A stretch of DNA of 64,000 nt, taken from contig NZ_JADRCR010000011.1 in the NCBI RefSeq assembly GCF_016649425.1, forward strand, positions 1-64,000. Reading direction: 5' to 3'. The first letter of the stretch is position 1. The number at the start of each line of letters is the position of its first letter. Shown one piece after another: positions 1 through 9,703 of the stretch. The stretch comes from Limnobaculum allomyrinae. Lineage in GTDB: Bacteria > Pseudomonadota > Gammaproteobacteria > Enterobacterales > Enterobacteriaceae. The position numbers were made by a program, and so were the translations under genes. The notes beneath the pieces are model-generated. The model did no database searches, was not told the DNA's origin, and was given only the letters and a program-made list of their open reading frames with translations.

Positions 1-65
1 TCAAGTGTTAAATCACAGATTTATGCACGATAACGTCTGAACTGAAGCGGCTGTTGCCGTGTCAG

Positions 66-102
66 TGGAGGCGCATTATAGGGACTCAGAATCATCTGGC
101 AA
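66..102 (-). promoter_or_regulatory. rrn P1-type ribosomal RNA promoter
   Basis: On the minus strand the -35 hexamer TTGCCA (102-97) is 16 bp from a perfect TATAAT (80-75). A GCGC discriminator and CCACTGACACGG follow, closely matching the start region of E. coli rrn P1; transcription should begin near 66. AT-rich DNA at 105-160 is suited to an UP element and Fis sites. In E. coli hemG is followed by rrsA in the same orientation, so the 16S gene should lie just beyond the left edge. No 16S sequence is inside the window. Confidence 0.85.
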
Positions 103-164
103 GTGCTAATTGATAAAATAATTTTAACCGCTTTATTTTTCACCACAATGCCGCAATAAACAGG

Positions 165-698
165 CTATTTGCTGATTAAACGTTCAAATTCCCCGGCAAA
201 CTGCTTCACTTTATCCCAGTCGGTATATTCTACGTCTTTGCTGCTGTCCGTTTCCCCTTTGGTCATTTTCATAATTAACTGAATCATGACCCGGTCTAAC
301 CAAGTGTAGCGAGGGTAACGTAATGCACCAGCAAAAACACCGCAAAGAGTTGGATGCCACTGGGTAGCTGCCAGATATTTACGGGTATAGCTGTTAGTTT
401 CCGCCGTTTGCTTTTCCACTTTTCGGGCAATCAGCGAAACAGAAACGAATGCGCTCGGTATTTGGTTCAACGCCTGATAGTGACGTTCAACAAACGTGCG
501 GAACTCTTTATGGAAGTGGCCGTAGCGAATAGCAGCACCAATCAGAACGCCGTTATAGTCTGCGAAGTTAACCTGCGGTACATCATCCACGTTATACAGA
601 TCGACCTGAATCTCTTTTTTCCGCAATTCATCGGCAATACTGGAGACAATGGTTTTCGTTTGCCCTTCACGACTTGAATAAATAAGCAGTGCTTTCAT
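165..698 (-). CDS. hemG: HemG, menaquinone-dependent protoporphyrinogen IX dehydrogenase
   Basis: Flavodoxin-fold FMN enzyme at the inner membrane that oxidises protoporphyrinogen IX to protoporphyrin IX, passing electrons to the quinone pool. The 177 residues match the family size (181 in E. coli). The N-terminal strand and phosphate loop (YSSREGQT, residues 7-14) bind FMN. The long loop near residues 125-150 that distinguishes HemG from flavodoxins is present (WLDRVMIQLIMKMTKGETD). An AAGGA ribosome site lies 7 nt before the ATG. It sits 31 bp after trkH on the same strand and is probably co-transcribed, immediately ahead of the rrn promoter, as in E. coli. Confidence 0.95.
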   Translation of the reverse strand: MKALLIYSSREGQTKTIVSSIADELRKKEIQVDLYNVDDVPQVNFADYNGVLIGAAIRYGHFHKEFRTFVERHYQALNQIPSAFVSVSLIARKVEKQTAETNSYTRKYLAATQWHPTLCGVFAGALRYPRYTWLDRVMIQLIMKMTKGETDSSKDVEYTDWDKVKQFAGEFERLISK

Positions 699-729
699 GG
701 GTTATTCCTTTCTTATTGTTTGTTTCCCG

Positions 730-2181
730 TTATTCACGCCAGAAAATCGGCGTGAGCAGAACCAGAAGCGTAAACACCTCAAGACGACCAAACATCATGG
801 TCACAATCAGGATCCACTTGGCTGCATCATTAACCTGCGCATAGTGGCTGCCAAAATCACCAATACCAATCCCCACATTATTTAACGCAGAGACGATACC
901 AGTGAAGGCAGAAAATGCATCTAACCCGGTAGCCATCAAAGCCAGCATACCAATGATAAATACCAGCGCATAAGCAGAGAAGAAGCCCCAAACGGCTTCA
1001 ATAACACGTTCCGGCAAAGCCCGGTTTCCCAGTTTAATGGTATATACCGCATTAGGATGAACCAGACGCTTCAGTTCACGCACTCCTTGTAAGAACAATA
1101 ACAGTACGCGAATAACTTTAAGCCCACCACCGGTTGAGCCCGCACAGCCCCCAACAAATGTTGCCATAAGCAGCATTACCGGTAAGAAGGTCGGCCAGAT
1201 GGCAATCGCCTCTGTAGAGGAACCGGTAGTAGTGGTCATGGATATCACGTGAAAAAACGACTGATTCAGCGATTCCAGCAACGTGCCATACACGTCTTTC
1301 TGCCAGAGCATTAAAGTACAAATGGCAATCAGGGCGACCTGAAAGAAGAAGTACATTTTAAATTCCGGATCGCGCCAGTACACCTTAACGCTGCGTCCGC
1401 TTAATACCGCAAAGTGCAGGCCAAAGTTACATCCGGAAATAAACAGGAATACCGCAGTAATATTATTGATCAATGAGCTGTTATAAAACGCCAGCCCACT
1501 TTCATGGGTAGAAAACCCACCGATAGCCACGGTAGAAAAACTGTGCCCAATGGCATCAAAAGGACTCATACCCGCCGCCCAAAGAGACAACGCGCAGGCG
1601 ATAGTAATCAATACATAGATGAACCACAGGGTTTTTGCCGTCTCCGCGATTCGCGGCCGCATCTTGCTGTCTTTTAACGGGCCAGGAATTTCTGCCCGAT
1701 AGAGCTGCATCCCACCAACACCCAACAGCGGTAAAATGGCCACGGCTAATACGATGATCCCCATGCCCCCTAACCATTGGAGCATCTGGCGATAGAACAG
1801 AATGGCTTTGGGCAAACTATCCAGCCCAACCAGCGTGGTGGCGCCCGTGGTGGTTAATCCGGAGAATGACTCAAAGAACGCATTGGTGATACTCATCCCC
1901 AGCGATTCGGCAAAAATAAATGGCAATGCCCCTACGCTACCCAGTACCGTCCAGAACAGTACTACGATCAGGAAGCCTTCCCGGGATTTCAACTCTTTCT
2001 TCTGATTACGATTAGGGAACCACAAAAACAGACCAATAATAATCGCCACAACAAAGGTTTGAGTGAATGCACTACCGGCACCATCGCGATAAATCAGTGC
2101 GACGATCCCCGGGACTACCATTAATCCGGAAAAGAGGATAACCAAGAGCCCGACAATACGGGTTATTGTGCGAAAGTGCAT
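730..2181 (-). CDS. trkH: TrkH, potassium uptake channel subunit
   Basis: Inner-membrane K+ translocating subunit of the Trk system, which works with cytoplasmic TrkA and TrkE/SapD. At 483 residues it is the usual length. The four MPM repeats carry the expected pore loops: SGLTTTGATT (residues 107-116), VAIGGFSTHE, SMTTTTGSST and NNVGIGIGDFG, each with the selectivity-filter glycine. Multiple hydrophobic helices span the whole protein. It lies between yigZ and hemG, the E. coli order. No trkA is in the window; in E. coli it is unlinked. Confidence 0.95.
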   Translation of the reverse strand: MHFRTITRIVGLLVILFSGLMVVPGIVALIYRDGAGSAFTQTFVVAIIIGLFLWFPNRNQKKELKSREGFLIVVLFWTVLGSVGALPFIFAESLGMSITNAFFESFSGLTTTGATTLVGLDSLPKAILFYRQMLQWLGGMGIIVLAVAILPLLGVGGMQLYRAEIPGPLKDSKMRPRIAETAKTLWFIYVLITIACALSLWAAGMSPFDAIGHSFSTVAIGGFSTHESGLAFYNSSLINNITAVFLFISGCNFGLHFAVLSGRSVKVYWRDPEFKMYFFFQVALIAICTLMLWQKDVYGTLLESLNQSFFHVISMTTTTGSSTEAIAIWPTFLPVMLLMATFVGGCAGSTGGGLKVIRVLLLFLQGVRELKRLVHPNAVYTIKLGNRALPERVIEAVWGFFSAYALVFIIGMLALMATGLDAFSAFTGIVSALNNVGIGIGDFGSHYAQVNDAAKWILIVTMMFGRLEVFTLLVLLTPIFWRE

Positions 2182-2219
2182 TCCGGTTCGACCTTTTTCA
2201 ATAAAAAACCTGAGGATTA

Positions 2220-2831
2220 TTACGTAACCGGAGACAAAAGCAATGCTCCACGGCTGACATCGCGCAATTTACCTGCAATTTGCTCAATATGTAATGTCGG
2301 TAATGACAATATTAAACGAATATCTACACCATAATCGGCACGTACAATTTCCCCACCAGACTGCTGAACTAAGGTTTCTACCATTGCTAATTGCTGATAA
2401 TCACACACCAGCAAAAATTCTGACTGAGGTATGCGCAGTTGGGTGGGTAATATCTTTAACGCCTGCTGAACACCATTACCATAGGCCTTAACCAGACCGC
2501 CAGTCCCCAACAAAATACCACCATAATAGCGAACCACGACGGCAACCACTTCACCTACCCCGCTTCCCATTAGCTGAGCCAGCATCGGTTTTCCCGCGGT
2601 TCCCGATGGTTCACCATCATCAGAGAAGCCCAATTGCTGAGAATCATTTGGTGCTCCGGCCACAAAAGCCCAACAGTGGTGGCGAGCATCCGGATGCTCA
2701 TCTCTGATTTGCTGTATAAACAGTTTAGCCTTATCGGCGCCTTTTACCGGTGCAAGATAAGTAATAAAGCGGCTCTTTTTAATCTCTTCATTAAATGTCA
2801 CCGCCTCAGCAGGTATTAAATAAGATTCCAT
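2220..2831 (-). CDS. yigZ: YigZ, IMPACT-family protein
   Basis: Cytosolic protein of the YigZ/IMPACT family (UPF0029), 203 residues, about the E. coli length. The family signature is clear: HHCWAFVAG, then SDDGEPSGTAGKPML, then VVAVVVRYYGGILLGTGGL (about residues 50-115), followed by the small C-terminal DUF1949 domain. Its molecular role in bacteria is not settled; the eukaryotic relative IMPACT modulates Gcn2. The ATG overlaps the pepQ stop by one base (TGATG), indicating translational coupling. Confidence 0.93.
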   Translation of the reverse strand: MESYLIPAEAVTFNEEIKKSRFITYLAPVKGADKAKLFIQQIRDEHPDARHHCWAFVAGAPNDSQQLGFSDDGEPSGTAGKPMLAQLMGSGVGEVVAVVVRYYGGILLGTGGLVKAYGNGVQQALKILPTQLRIPQSEFLLVCDYQQLAMVETLVQQSGGEIVRADYGVDIRLILSLPTLHIEQIAGKLRDVSRGALLLSPVT

Positions 2832-4162
2832 CAGGACAGTTTCAAATCCCGCGTCATGTTTTCTACCCGATCTTTACGGATCACAACGTTATCCTCAATA
2901 CGAATACCGCCATACGGTCTGAATTTATCAATGCGCAGCCAGTTGAAGTTAGGGTCGAACTGACTATCACGCCATGGTGCCAGCAGGGTATCAATAAAAT
3001 AGAGCCCCGGTTCAATAGTCATCACCATGCCCGGCTCAAGATTGCGCGTGCAACGTAGCGGTGGATGCCTTTCCGGTGCCGGACGATGAGTACCGGTGTC
3101 ATCTTGCATAAATCCGGCAACATCATGAACCTGTAAGCCTAACGGATGACCAAGTCCATGAGGGAAGAAAGTGAAACTGATTCCGGTTTCAACGATATCT
3201 TCTTCGCTCATATTCACAATCAGATCGTATTTTTTCAGCAGTTTGGCAACGCGTTGATGCATTTGCAGATGGTAGTCCACAAAGTTAACCCCGACTTTTA
3301 ACGTGGCGACCAGCGCTTGCTGTTCAGCATTCATATCTTTTATCAGTAAATCAAAATCACTGTCTTTATGTCTGGCATAGGTACGGGTCAGATCGGCGGC
3401 ATAACCGTTATATTCAGCACCAGCATCAATCAGAAAACTGAAAGACTCCGCCGGAGTAGATTGCTCCAGCTTGGTGTAATGCAACACTGCTGCATGATCG
3501 TTCAATGCAATAATATTGTCATAGGGTACGTTGGTATCCCGATGACCGGTTGCCGTCAGATAGGCCAGATTGATATCGAACTCACTCATATCGGAGTAAA
3601 ACGCATCCCGTGCAGCTTTATGACCGTTAATCGCCACTTTTTGCGCTTCACGCATACAAAACAATTCATAGTCAGTTTTGTATGAACGATAGTAGTGCAG
3701 ATAGTCGATCACCGATTTAGGATTAATGTTTTCTCCTGAGATGCCCAACCACTCAGCCCTGGCCGGATTTGGGCCAATATACCCGACTTTGTCCCGTTTT
3801 GTTGGCAGGAAATTATTAATATCATCCGCCTTTTTCAGCGGCTGAATATCAATGTAAGGCGTCCAAAAACTGTTTGGTAAGGGTTCAACGCTGTACCAGT
3901 AATCCACCGGGGAGTAGAACCAAAGCTTTGGCGTATTAACGCCATCAACCCATATCCAGCAATTTTGCACTTCGGTAACCGGTACCCAAGCCTTAAAATG
4001 AGGGTTAACTTTAAACGGGTAATCTCTGTCGTCGAGAAACAGTCGAATCAATTCGCCAGAGTGAATAAGTAAAGCGTCGAGCTGATTTCGTTCTAAAACG
4101 GCCTGAGTACGTTGCTGTAATACAGAGAGATGCGCCTGGTATAACGATGCCAACTTTTCCAT
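2831..4162 (-). CDS. pepQ: PepQ, Xaa-Pro dipeptidase (prolidase)
   Basis: Cytosolic dinuclear-metal aminopeptidase-fold (M24B) enzyme cleaving Xaa-Pro dipeptides. Its 443 residues equal the E. coli length. Metal-ligand segments are visible: the paired Asp region ([20 protein letters not shown]), the His-bearing [15 protein letters not shown], the Glu in MTIEPGLYF and the final Glu in GGIRIEDNV. It leads the pepQ-yigZ-trkH-hemG run. In E. coli fadBA flanks pepQ; here metE is the upstream neighbour, about 110 bp away and separated by a terminator. Confidence 0.95.
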   Translation of the reverse strand: MEKLASLYQAHLSVLQQRTQAVLERNQLDALLIHSGELIRLFLDDRDYPFKVNPHFKAWVPVTEVQNCWIWVDGVNTPKLWFYSPVDYWYSVEPLPNSFWTPYIDIQPLKKADDINNFLPTKRDKVGYIGPNPARAEWLGISGENINPKSVIDYLHYYRSYKTDYELFCMREAQKVAINGHKAARDAFYSDMSEFDINLAYLTATGHRDTNVPYDNIIALNDHAAVLHYTKLEQSTPAESFSFLIDAGAEYNGYAADLTRTYARHKDSDFDLLIKDMNAEQQALVATLKVGVNFVDYHLQMHQRVAKLLKKYDLIVNMSEEDIVETGISFTFFPHGLGHPLGLQVHDVAGFMQDDTGTHRPAPERHPPLRCTRNLEPGMVMTIEPGLYFIDTLLAPWRDSQFDPNFNWLRIDKFRPYGGIRIEDNVVIRKDRVENMTRDLKLS

Positions 4163-4211
4163 CAGATCACCCTATTAAAGTTATTAATCCGTTTAATTTT
4201 ATCACAGCTAT

Positions 4212-4235
4212 AAAAAAGGGGCGCTGAATGCGCCC
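4212..4235 (-). terminator. Rho-independent terminator after metE
   Basis: On the minus strand GGGCGC, a 5-nt loop and GCGCCC (4235-4219) are followed by C and a six-T run (4217-4212). It lies 36 bp beyond the metE stop and isolates metE from pepQ. Confidence 0.85.
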
Positions 4236-4270
4236 AATGATTTTCCGATTAAGTGATGCAGAATCAACTA

Positions 4271-6547
4271 TTAAAAGGATTCCCGCAGTGAACGGGCTGC
4301 CTGCACCATGTTTTCCAGTGACTGTCGGGTCTCTGGCCAGGCGCGGGTTTTTAAGCCGCAATCCGGGTTTACCCACAGACGTTCCGCAGGAATGCGTTGG
4401 GCTGCACGACGTAATAACGCTTCAATCCATGCTACGCTCGGTACGTTAGGGGAGTGGATATCATATACCCCCGGCCCAATTTCATTTGGATACTCAAATG
4501 ATTCAAACGCCTCTAACAACTCCATATCAGAACGTGATGTTTCAATGGTAATGACATCCGCATCCAACGCAGTGATGGAGTCCATAATGTCGTTAAATTC
4601 GCAGTAACACATATGGGTATGAATTTGGGTTTCATCCTTCACCGAAGAGGCGTTCAGACGAAATGCTTCCGTGGCCCAATTCAGATAATCATTCCACTCT
4701 GCTTTTTTCAGCGGTAACCCTTCTCTTAGCGCTGGCTCATCAATTTGGATAATACCGATACCTGCCGCTTCTAAATCACTCACTTCATCACGCAGAGCCA
4801 AAGCTATTTGTTTAGCAATCACTTCACGGCTAACGTCTTCACGCGGGAATGACCAGCAGAGAATAGTCACCGGGCCGGTTAACATCCCCTTTACCGGTTT
4901 CTCGGTCAAAGACTGAGCATAACGGGCCCATTCGACAGTAATGGGTTGCGGACGGCTGATATCGCCGATAATAACCGGTGGCTTCACGCAGCGTGAACCA
5001 TAACTCTGTACCCAGCCATTTTGTGTAAATACAAAACCATCCAGATGCTCACCAAAATACTCAACCATGTCATTGCGTTCAGCTTCGCCATGCACCAGTA
5101 CATCCAACCCTAAGCGCTCCTGCTCAAGTATGGCCTGTCTGATATGTTCACTGATGCCGGTACGGTATTTACCACCGTCCAGGCGCCCTTGTTTAAAATC
5201 GAGGCGTAAGGTGCGGATATCCGCCGTTTGTGGAAATGAACCAATGGTGGTAGTTGGCCACAGCGGCAAATTATATTTTGCCCGTTGCAGTTCGGCACGT
5301 TGGGCATAAGGCTGCTGGCGCTGGCTATCCTGCGGGCCTATTTTCGCTAAACGTTGCTCCACTGCAGAATTATGAACCCGTGCAGATTTCTGTCGCCGGC
5401 GAACAGGTGCGCTGTATTCCGCCAGTTTTTGCTGTAACGCACTATCTTCAACATTATTCAGAGCCTGAGTTAACAAACTAATTTCGCTACATTTTTGCAG
5501 AGCAAAGGCAAACCAGCTCTTCACTTCATCATCCAGTCTGGTTTCACTAGCCAGATCGATTGGGCTATGCAGTAACGAGCAGGAACCGGAAATCCACCAT
5601 GCTCTTTGCCCTACCAACGGGCGTAATTGTTCAAACCAGCGAGATAAATCCGCCCGCCATACGTTACGGCCATTAATAACACCCAGTGAGAGCAACCAAT
5701 CCTGCGGCAGTGCCTGATGCAGCTGTTCAATATTATCTTTACCCGCAACCAAATCGACATGCAGCCCCTGTACAGGTAAATGACGAAGGGTTTCTAACTG
5801 ATGGCTGATGCCGTCAAAATAGGTGGTAAGTAAAATGTTCACCTTTCCGGTTAATGCCTGATAGGCTGGCAGGTAGGCTTCCAGCCACTCTTTTGGCAAA
5901 TCCAGTACCAGTGCAGGCTCATCAATTTGCACCCACTCGATACCGCGCTCTGCCAGTTTAGCCAGAACTTGCTGGTAGACCGGTAAAATATCCTGCAACA
6001 ACGTCAGGCGATCGAATGATTGGCCTTTTACTTTGCCTAACCACAGGTAGCTGAGCGGCCCCAACAGTACAGGCTTAATGCGATGCCCTAAAGCAATGGC
6101 CTCATCCACTTCATCAAATAACTGATTCCACGCCAGATGAAAGCGCTGACCGCGAACAAACTCTGGCACCATGTAGTGGTAGTTAGTGTTAAACCATTTG
6201 GTCATTTCTGCTGCTACCGCAGGCTCACCGGTTGGTGCCCGACCGCGACCAATGCGAAATAGAGTATCGATATCAATTGTGCCGTCTTGGTCACGATGAC
6301 GCTCTGGCACATTGCCCAGCAGAAGGCTGGTTGCTAAAACATGATCGTACCAGGCGAAATCCCCTACTGGCAGCAGATCAATTCCGGCATCACGCTGTTG
6401 TTGCCAGTGACGAGCTCTCAGTTCACGCCCGGTTTCTAACAGACTTTGTCTGTCGATATCGCCACTCCAGTAGCGTTCTAATGATTTTTTTAACTCGCGC
6501 TCCACGCCAATACGCGGGAAGCCTAAAATGTGACTCTGGATACTCAT
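4271..6547 (-). CDS. metE: MetE, cobalamin-independent methionine synthase
   Basis: Transfers the methyl group of 5-methyltetrahydropteroyl-triglutamate to homocysteine as the last step of methionine synthesis, in the cytosol. The 758 residues form two (beta-alpha)8 barrels. The N-terminal barrel begins [16 protein letters not shown]. The C-terminal catalytic barrel has the zinc ligands in [12 protein letters not shown] (His and Cys), the downstream Glu in [12 protein letters not shown], and the last Cys in NPDCGLKTR. It is divergent from its activator metR across a shared operator region with MetJ and MetR boxes. The start at 6547 gives the conserved N-terminus. Confidence 0.97.
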   Translation of the reverse strand: MSIQSHILGFPRIGVERELKKSLERYWSGDIDRQSLLETGRELRARHWQQQRDAGIDLLPVGDFAWYDHVLATSLLLGNVPERHRDQDGTIDIDTLFRIGRGRAPTGEPAVAAEMTKWFNTNYHYMVPEFVRGQRFHLAWNQLFDEVDEAIALGHRIKPVLLGPLSYLWLGKVKGQSFDRLTLLQDILPVYQQVLAKLAERGIEWVQIDEPALVLDLPKEWLEAYLPAYQALTGKVNILLTTYFDGISHQLETLRHLPVQGLHVDLVAGKDNIEQLHQALPQDWLLSLGVINGRNVWRADLSRWFEQLRPLVGQRAWWISGSCSLLHSPIDLASETRLDDEVKSWFAFALQKCSEISLLTQALNNVEDSALQQKLAEYSAPVRRRQKSARVHNSAVEQRLAKIGPQDSQRQQPYAQRAELQRAKYNLPLWPTTTIGSFPQTADIRTLRLDFKQGRLDGGKYRTGISEHIRQAILEQERLGLDVLVHGEAERNDMVEYFGEHLDGFVFTQNGWVQSYGSRCVKPPVIIGDISRPQPITVEWARYAQSLTEKPVKGMLTGPVTILCWSFPREDVSREVIAKQIALALRDEVSDLEAAGIGIIQIDEPALREGLPLKKAEWNDYLNWATEAFRLNASSVKDETQIHTHMCYCEFNDIMDSITALDADVITIETSRSDMELLEAFESFEYPNEIGPGVYDIHSPNVPSVAWIEALLRRAAQRIPAERLWVNPDCGLKTRAWPETRQSLENMVQAARSLRESF

Positions 6548-6560
6548 ATCAACCTCATTT

Positions 6561-6649
6561 AGCCGTCTAGATGTTTACACATCCATAATCAACAGGTATG
6601 GTGTGATCCACAAGCGCAACTTTTTCATACAGAGAGTGAAAAATATTCA
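6561..6649. promoter_or_regulatory. metE-metR divergent control region with MetJ and MetR boxes
   Basis: Three contiguous 8-mers resemble the met box AGACGTCT: AGCCGTCT (6561-6568, 7/8), AGATGTTT (6569-6576, 6/8) and ACACATCC (6577-6584, 5/8), consistent with tandem MetJ binding. A perfect MetR half-site pair TGAA-N5-TTCA spans 6637-6649 and overlaps the first base of the metR start codon, so it could serve metR autoregulation. The sites are visible in sequence; occupancy is inferred from the E. coli system. Confidence 0.75.
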
Positions 6650-7545
6650 TGATCGAATTAAAACATCTACGAACACTACAGGCTTTACGTCAGAACGGCT
6701 CTCTGGCCAGCGCGGCAACTCAACTCTATTTAACTCAATCGGCTCTTTCCCATCAGTTGAACGAAATTGAACAGCGCCTTGGGTACCGACTTTATCTGCG
6801 TAAAAGCCAACCGATTCGCTTTACGCCACAGGGTGATATCTTGCTGGCGCTGGCGGATCGGGTATTACCGCAAATTCAGCAGGCGCTACAAAGCTGCAAC
6901 GCTCCACCTATAAATACGCTTCGTCTGGCTATTGAGTGTCATAGCTGTATTCAGTGGTTAACTCCGGCACTCAATACGTTTCGCCAGATTTATCCTGAAG
7001 TTCAGATGGATTTCAAAGCAGGCGTGACTTTTGATCCTCAGCCCGAACTGCAGCAGGGCGAGCTAGATTTGGTAATGACATCCGATATTTTGCCACGTAG
7101 TGGTCTGCATTATTCTGCGCTGTTTGATTTTGAGGTTCGTCTGGTACTGGCACCAGAGCATCCATTAGCGCTTCAGCAGCAAATTGCGGCTGAAAGTCTG
7201 GCAGATGAAACATTGCTGATCTATCCGGTTCAACGCCAGCGTTTAGACGTCTGGAAACACTTTCTACAGCCGGCAGGTATCTCACCTGCGTTAAAGAGCG
7301 TGGACAATACTATGCTGTTAATTCAGATGGTATCAGCACAAATGGGGATTGCCGCCCTTCCACATTGGGTGGTTGAGAGCGCTGAAAAACAGGGATTAGT
7401 CGTTACGAAACCCTTGGCAGAAGGGCTATGGCGTAGATTATATGCTGCGGTTCGTGATGGAGAGCAACATCAACCGGCGGTTAAAGCGTTTATTGATATT
7501 GCTCACCAGCATGGTGGCAGCCTGCCGTTTGTCAGACTGGCCTGA
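6649..7545 (+). CDS. metR: MetR, LysR-family activator of methionine genes
   Basis: LysR-type regulator that uses homocysteine as co-inducer to activate metE and other met genes. The N-terminal winged helix-turn-helix occupies about residues 1-60 ([18 protein letters not shown], then SQPIRF). A periplasmic-binding-protein-like effector domain occupies about 90-295, with [10 protein letters not shown] after the linker helix. The 298-residue length and the divergent position opposite metE identify it. It ends directly against the convergent bioP stop with no spacer. Confidence 0.95.
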   Translation: MIELKHLRTLQALRQNGSLASAATQLYLTQSALSHQLNEIEQRLGYRLYLRKSQPIRFTPQGDILLALADRVLPQIQQALQSCNAPPINTLRLAIECHSCIQWLTPALNTFRQIYPEVQMDFKAGVTFDPQPELQQGELDLVMTSDILPRSGLHYSALFDFEVRLVLAPEHPLALQQQIAAESLADETLLIYPVQRQRLDVWKHFLQPAGISPALKSVDNTMLLIQMVSAQMGIAALPHWVVESAEKQGLVVTKPLAEGLWRRLYAAVRDGEQHQPAVKAFIDIAHQHGGSLPFVRLA

Positions 7546-8421
7546 TCAAGCCGATTTTCTGACCGTCACGGCGTTAGGAACCACCCACCACTTATGTACC
7601 AGCAGGGACGCTACAATAATTCCGCCGCCAATAATCAATCTGACCCAGTTAACATCATGTTGCCAGAGGGCGAAGTTCACCAGCAACCCTGCCGGAATAA
7701 GCGCGTTATTCATAATGGCCAGCGTACCGGCATCCACCTGTGTTGCCCCATAGTTCCACATAAAGAAGCCCAATCCGGAAGCACCAATACCCAACCAGAT
7801 GAGAATGCCCCACTGCAAATGGGTAGTGGGTAATTTGTCCGAATTGCCAAATATAAACCACGCCATCACGGCAACACACAACGCCCCCAAATAGAACCAC
7901 GAGAACGCATTTCGCTGTGGCATTGGGTAGACTTCCATCAGTCGCTTATAGCCAACCTGACCAATGGCAAAGCAAATATTCGCGCCCTGAATACAGATTA
8001 ATCCCAACCAAAACTGGCTGCTCAACTGGTCATAACGAATGACTGCCGCCCCCGCGACTGCCAGCAATGCACTCAGTAAATACCCCATACGCAGGCGATT
8101 ACCTGACATCAGATCATAAATCAACGTCACATAAACAGGGGTTAAAATAGTAAACAGTAAAACTTCCGGAACGCTGAGATAGAGGAAGGATTGATAATAG
8201 AACAGATACATTATACCGAGTTGAAAAGCACCAACGGTCATATACAGTAGTGCCTGTTTCAAACTGACCTGACGTAATCGCAGGAAAGGTAAGAAGACTA
8301 AGAAGGCCAGAGCCACTCGCATTAAAACTGCAAACCAGGTATCCACCTGACCGGATAAATAGACGCCAATTAAACTAAAAGAGAACGCCCACAGAACTGT
8401 GGTTGCAATCAATAATGGCAT
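7546..8421 (-). CDS. bioP: BioP/YigM, EamA-type biotin transporter
   Basis: Inner-membrane protein of the drug/metabolite transporter superfamily with about ten hydrophobic helices in two EamA repeats over 291 residues. Its position beside metR and its sequence (start MPLLIATTVLWAFSFSLIGV, second repeat IQGANICFAIGQVGYKRLM) match YigM, the E. coli biotin importer. Convergent with metR, stop against stop. A perfect 17-bp palindrome lies about 90 bp upstream of the start. Biotin as substrate rests on orthology, not on residues seen here. Confidence 0.85.
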   Translation of the reverse strand: MPLLIATTVLWAFSFSLIGVYLSGQVDTWFAVLMRVALAFLVFLPFLRLRQVSLKQALLYMTVGAFQLGIMYLFYYQSFLYLSVPEVLLFTILTPVYVTLIYDLMSGNRLRMGYLLSALLAVAGAAVIRYDQLSSQFWLGLICIQGANICFAIGQVGYKRLMEVYPMPQRNAFSWFYLGALCVAVMAWFIFGNSDKLPTTHLQWGILIWLGIGASGLGFFMWNYGATQVDAGTLAIMNNALIPAGLLVNFALWQHDVNWVRLIIGGGIIVASLLVHKWWVVPNAVTVRKSA

Positions 8422-8824
8422 GCTTTATTTACCTTTCTTCGTATCGTTAAAGGATGCCAAGTATAGGTTATCGCTGTTTTTGATACCAAAGATATTTACT
8501 TTACATATGGTTAATATTTAACCAGAAATCATAAACCCAAGTTTATCGATGAAACACTAAAATCATCGTTCAGACTGCTGGCAAACCTAATAAATCAACG
8601 ATTGTGCATATTCCATCGTAAAAACACCGTGATGATATCTGCACCGGTAGCACCTTCTAACTAATTCTCCCATCGATTGGCTACCTTAAGAACTATCAAG
8701 CTTTGCCACAGACCTTATAAATCTGAACGCTGAGGTAGTAGCGTAATATTTACAACGCTTGTTCATTACAGCGACTAAGGTTACATTCCAGTGATTGCAT
8801 TACTTAATAAAAGGAATTTTTGCA
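8422..8824. other. Intergenic region between bioP and the methyltransferase gene
   Basis: About 400 bp separating two divergent genes. Apart from the palindrome at 8508-8524 and the ribosome site before 8825, no gene, repeat or RNA could be recognised. Confidence 0.6.
8508..8524. promoter_or_regulatory. Perfect palindrome upstream of bioP
   Basis: TGGTTAA-TAT-TTAACCA, a perfect inverted repeat about 90 bp upstream of bioP. It is a plausible operator. It does not have the length or spacing of a canonical BirA box, so the binding protein is unknown. Confidence 0.4.
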
Positions 8825-9571
8825 TTGGATATTCCACGTATCTTTAACATTACCGAAAGCGCTCACCGCATCCATAATCCATTCACACCAGAAAAGTTTG
8901 CCACTCTCGGAGCCGCATTGCGGCTGGAACCAGAAACTCGTGTACTCGACCTCGGCAGCGGTTCAGGAGAGATGTTGTGTACCTGGGCTCGGGATTATGG
9001 AATCACAGGTATCGGTATCGATATGAGCCAGTTGTTTTCCGCACAGGCAAAATGTCGCGCAGAAGAACTCGATGTCGCCGATCGCGTGGAGTTTATTCAC
9101 AATGACGCCGCCGGTTACGTTGCCAGTGAAAAGGTCGGTGTGGCGGCCTGCATTGGTGCCACCTGGATTGCCGGAGGTGTCGCTGGCACTATCGAGCTTC
9201 TTTCGAAAAGTCTCAATCCTGGGGGAATTATCCTCATCGGTGAGCCTTACTGGCGTCAGTTACCGCCAACAGAAGAGGTCGCCAAAGAATGTTTTGCCGG
9301 TTCTATCTCTGACTTTCTTATCTTACCGGAACTTCTCGCCTCTTTTGGCGACCTCAACTACGACGTTGTAGAAATGGTTCTGGCCGATCAACATGGTTGG
9401 GACAGATACGAAGCCGCCAAGTGGCTCACTATGCGCCGATGGCTCGAAGCGAATTCCCATGATGAAATGGCGAAAGTGGTTCGAAACATGCTAACTCAGG
9501 AACCAAAACGTTACGCCACCTATACGCGAGAGTATCTGGGATGGGGAGTATTTGCCCTGATGGCACGGTGA
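8825..9571 (+). CDS. YjhP-like SAM-dependent methyltransferase
   Basis: Class I Rossmann-fold methyltransferase of unknown substrate, closely resembling E. coli YjhP. Motif I is VLDLGSGSGE near residue 42; the acidic residue of motif II is in GIGID, followed by the NDAAGYVA region and the post-motif segment LNPGGIILIGEPYW. The conserved C-terminus is EYLGWGVFALMAR. I chose the TTG at 8825 because AAGGAA lies 9 nt upstream and the protein then begins DIPRIFNITES and is 248 residues, the YjhP length; an earlier in-frame TTG at 8795 has no ribosome site. It stands alone between bioP and zntA. Confidence 0.8.
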   Translation: MDIPRIFNITESAHRIHNPFTPEKFATLGAALRLEPETRVLDLGSGSGEMLCTWARDYGITGIGIDMSQLFSAQAKCRAEELDVADRVEFIHNDAAGYVASEKVGVAACIGATWIAGGVAGTIELLSKSLNPGGIILIGEPYWRQLPPTEEVAKECFAGSISDFLILPELLASFGDLNYDVVEMVLADQHGWDRYEAAKWLTMRRWLEANSHDEMAKVVRNMLTQEPKRYATYTREYLGWGVFALMAR

Positions 9572-9577
9572 TGCCGG

Positions 9578-9600
9578 CGGTTTTGGCGTATCTAAAACCG
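9578..9600 (+). terminator. Possible hairpin terminator after the methyltransferase
   Basis: CGGTTTT and AAAACCG pair across a 9-nt loop, 7 bp after the stop codon. There is no clear U-run, so termination is uncertain. Confidence 0.35.
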
Positions 9601-9637
9601 TCATGCCGTACAGCTCCAAATATATTATTTTCACCTC

Positions 9638-9669
9638 TTGACTCTGGAGTAGACTCTAAGGTGTAGAGT
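9638..9669 (+). promoter_or_regulatory. zntA promoter with ZntR operator
   Basis: TTGACT (-35, 9638-9643) is separated by 20 bp from TAGAGT (-10, 9664-9669). The overlong spacer holds the dyad ACTCTGGAGT-A-GACTCTAAGGT (9641-9662), nearly the E. coli zntA operator. A 19-20 bp spacer with a central dyad is the hallmark of MerR-family activation, here by the zinc sensor ZntR. Confidence 0.88.
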
Positions 9670-9703
9670 AGCTTCATTAAACGATGGGTGAAGGTATACA
9701 TTT

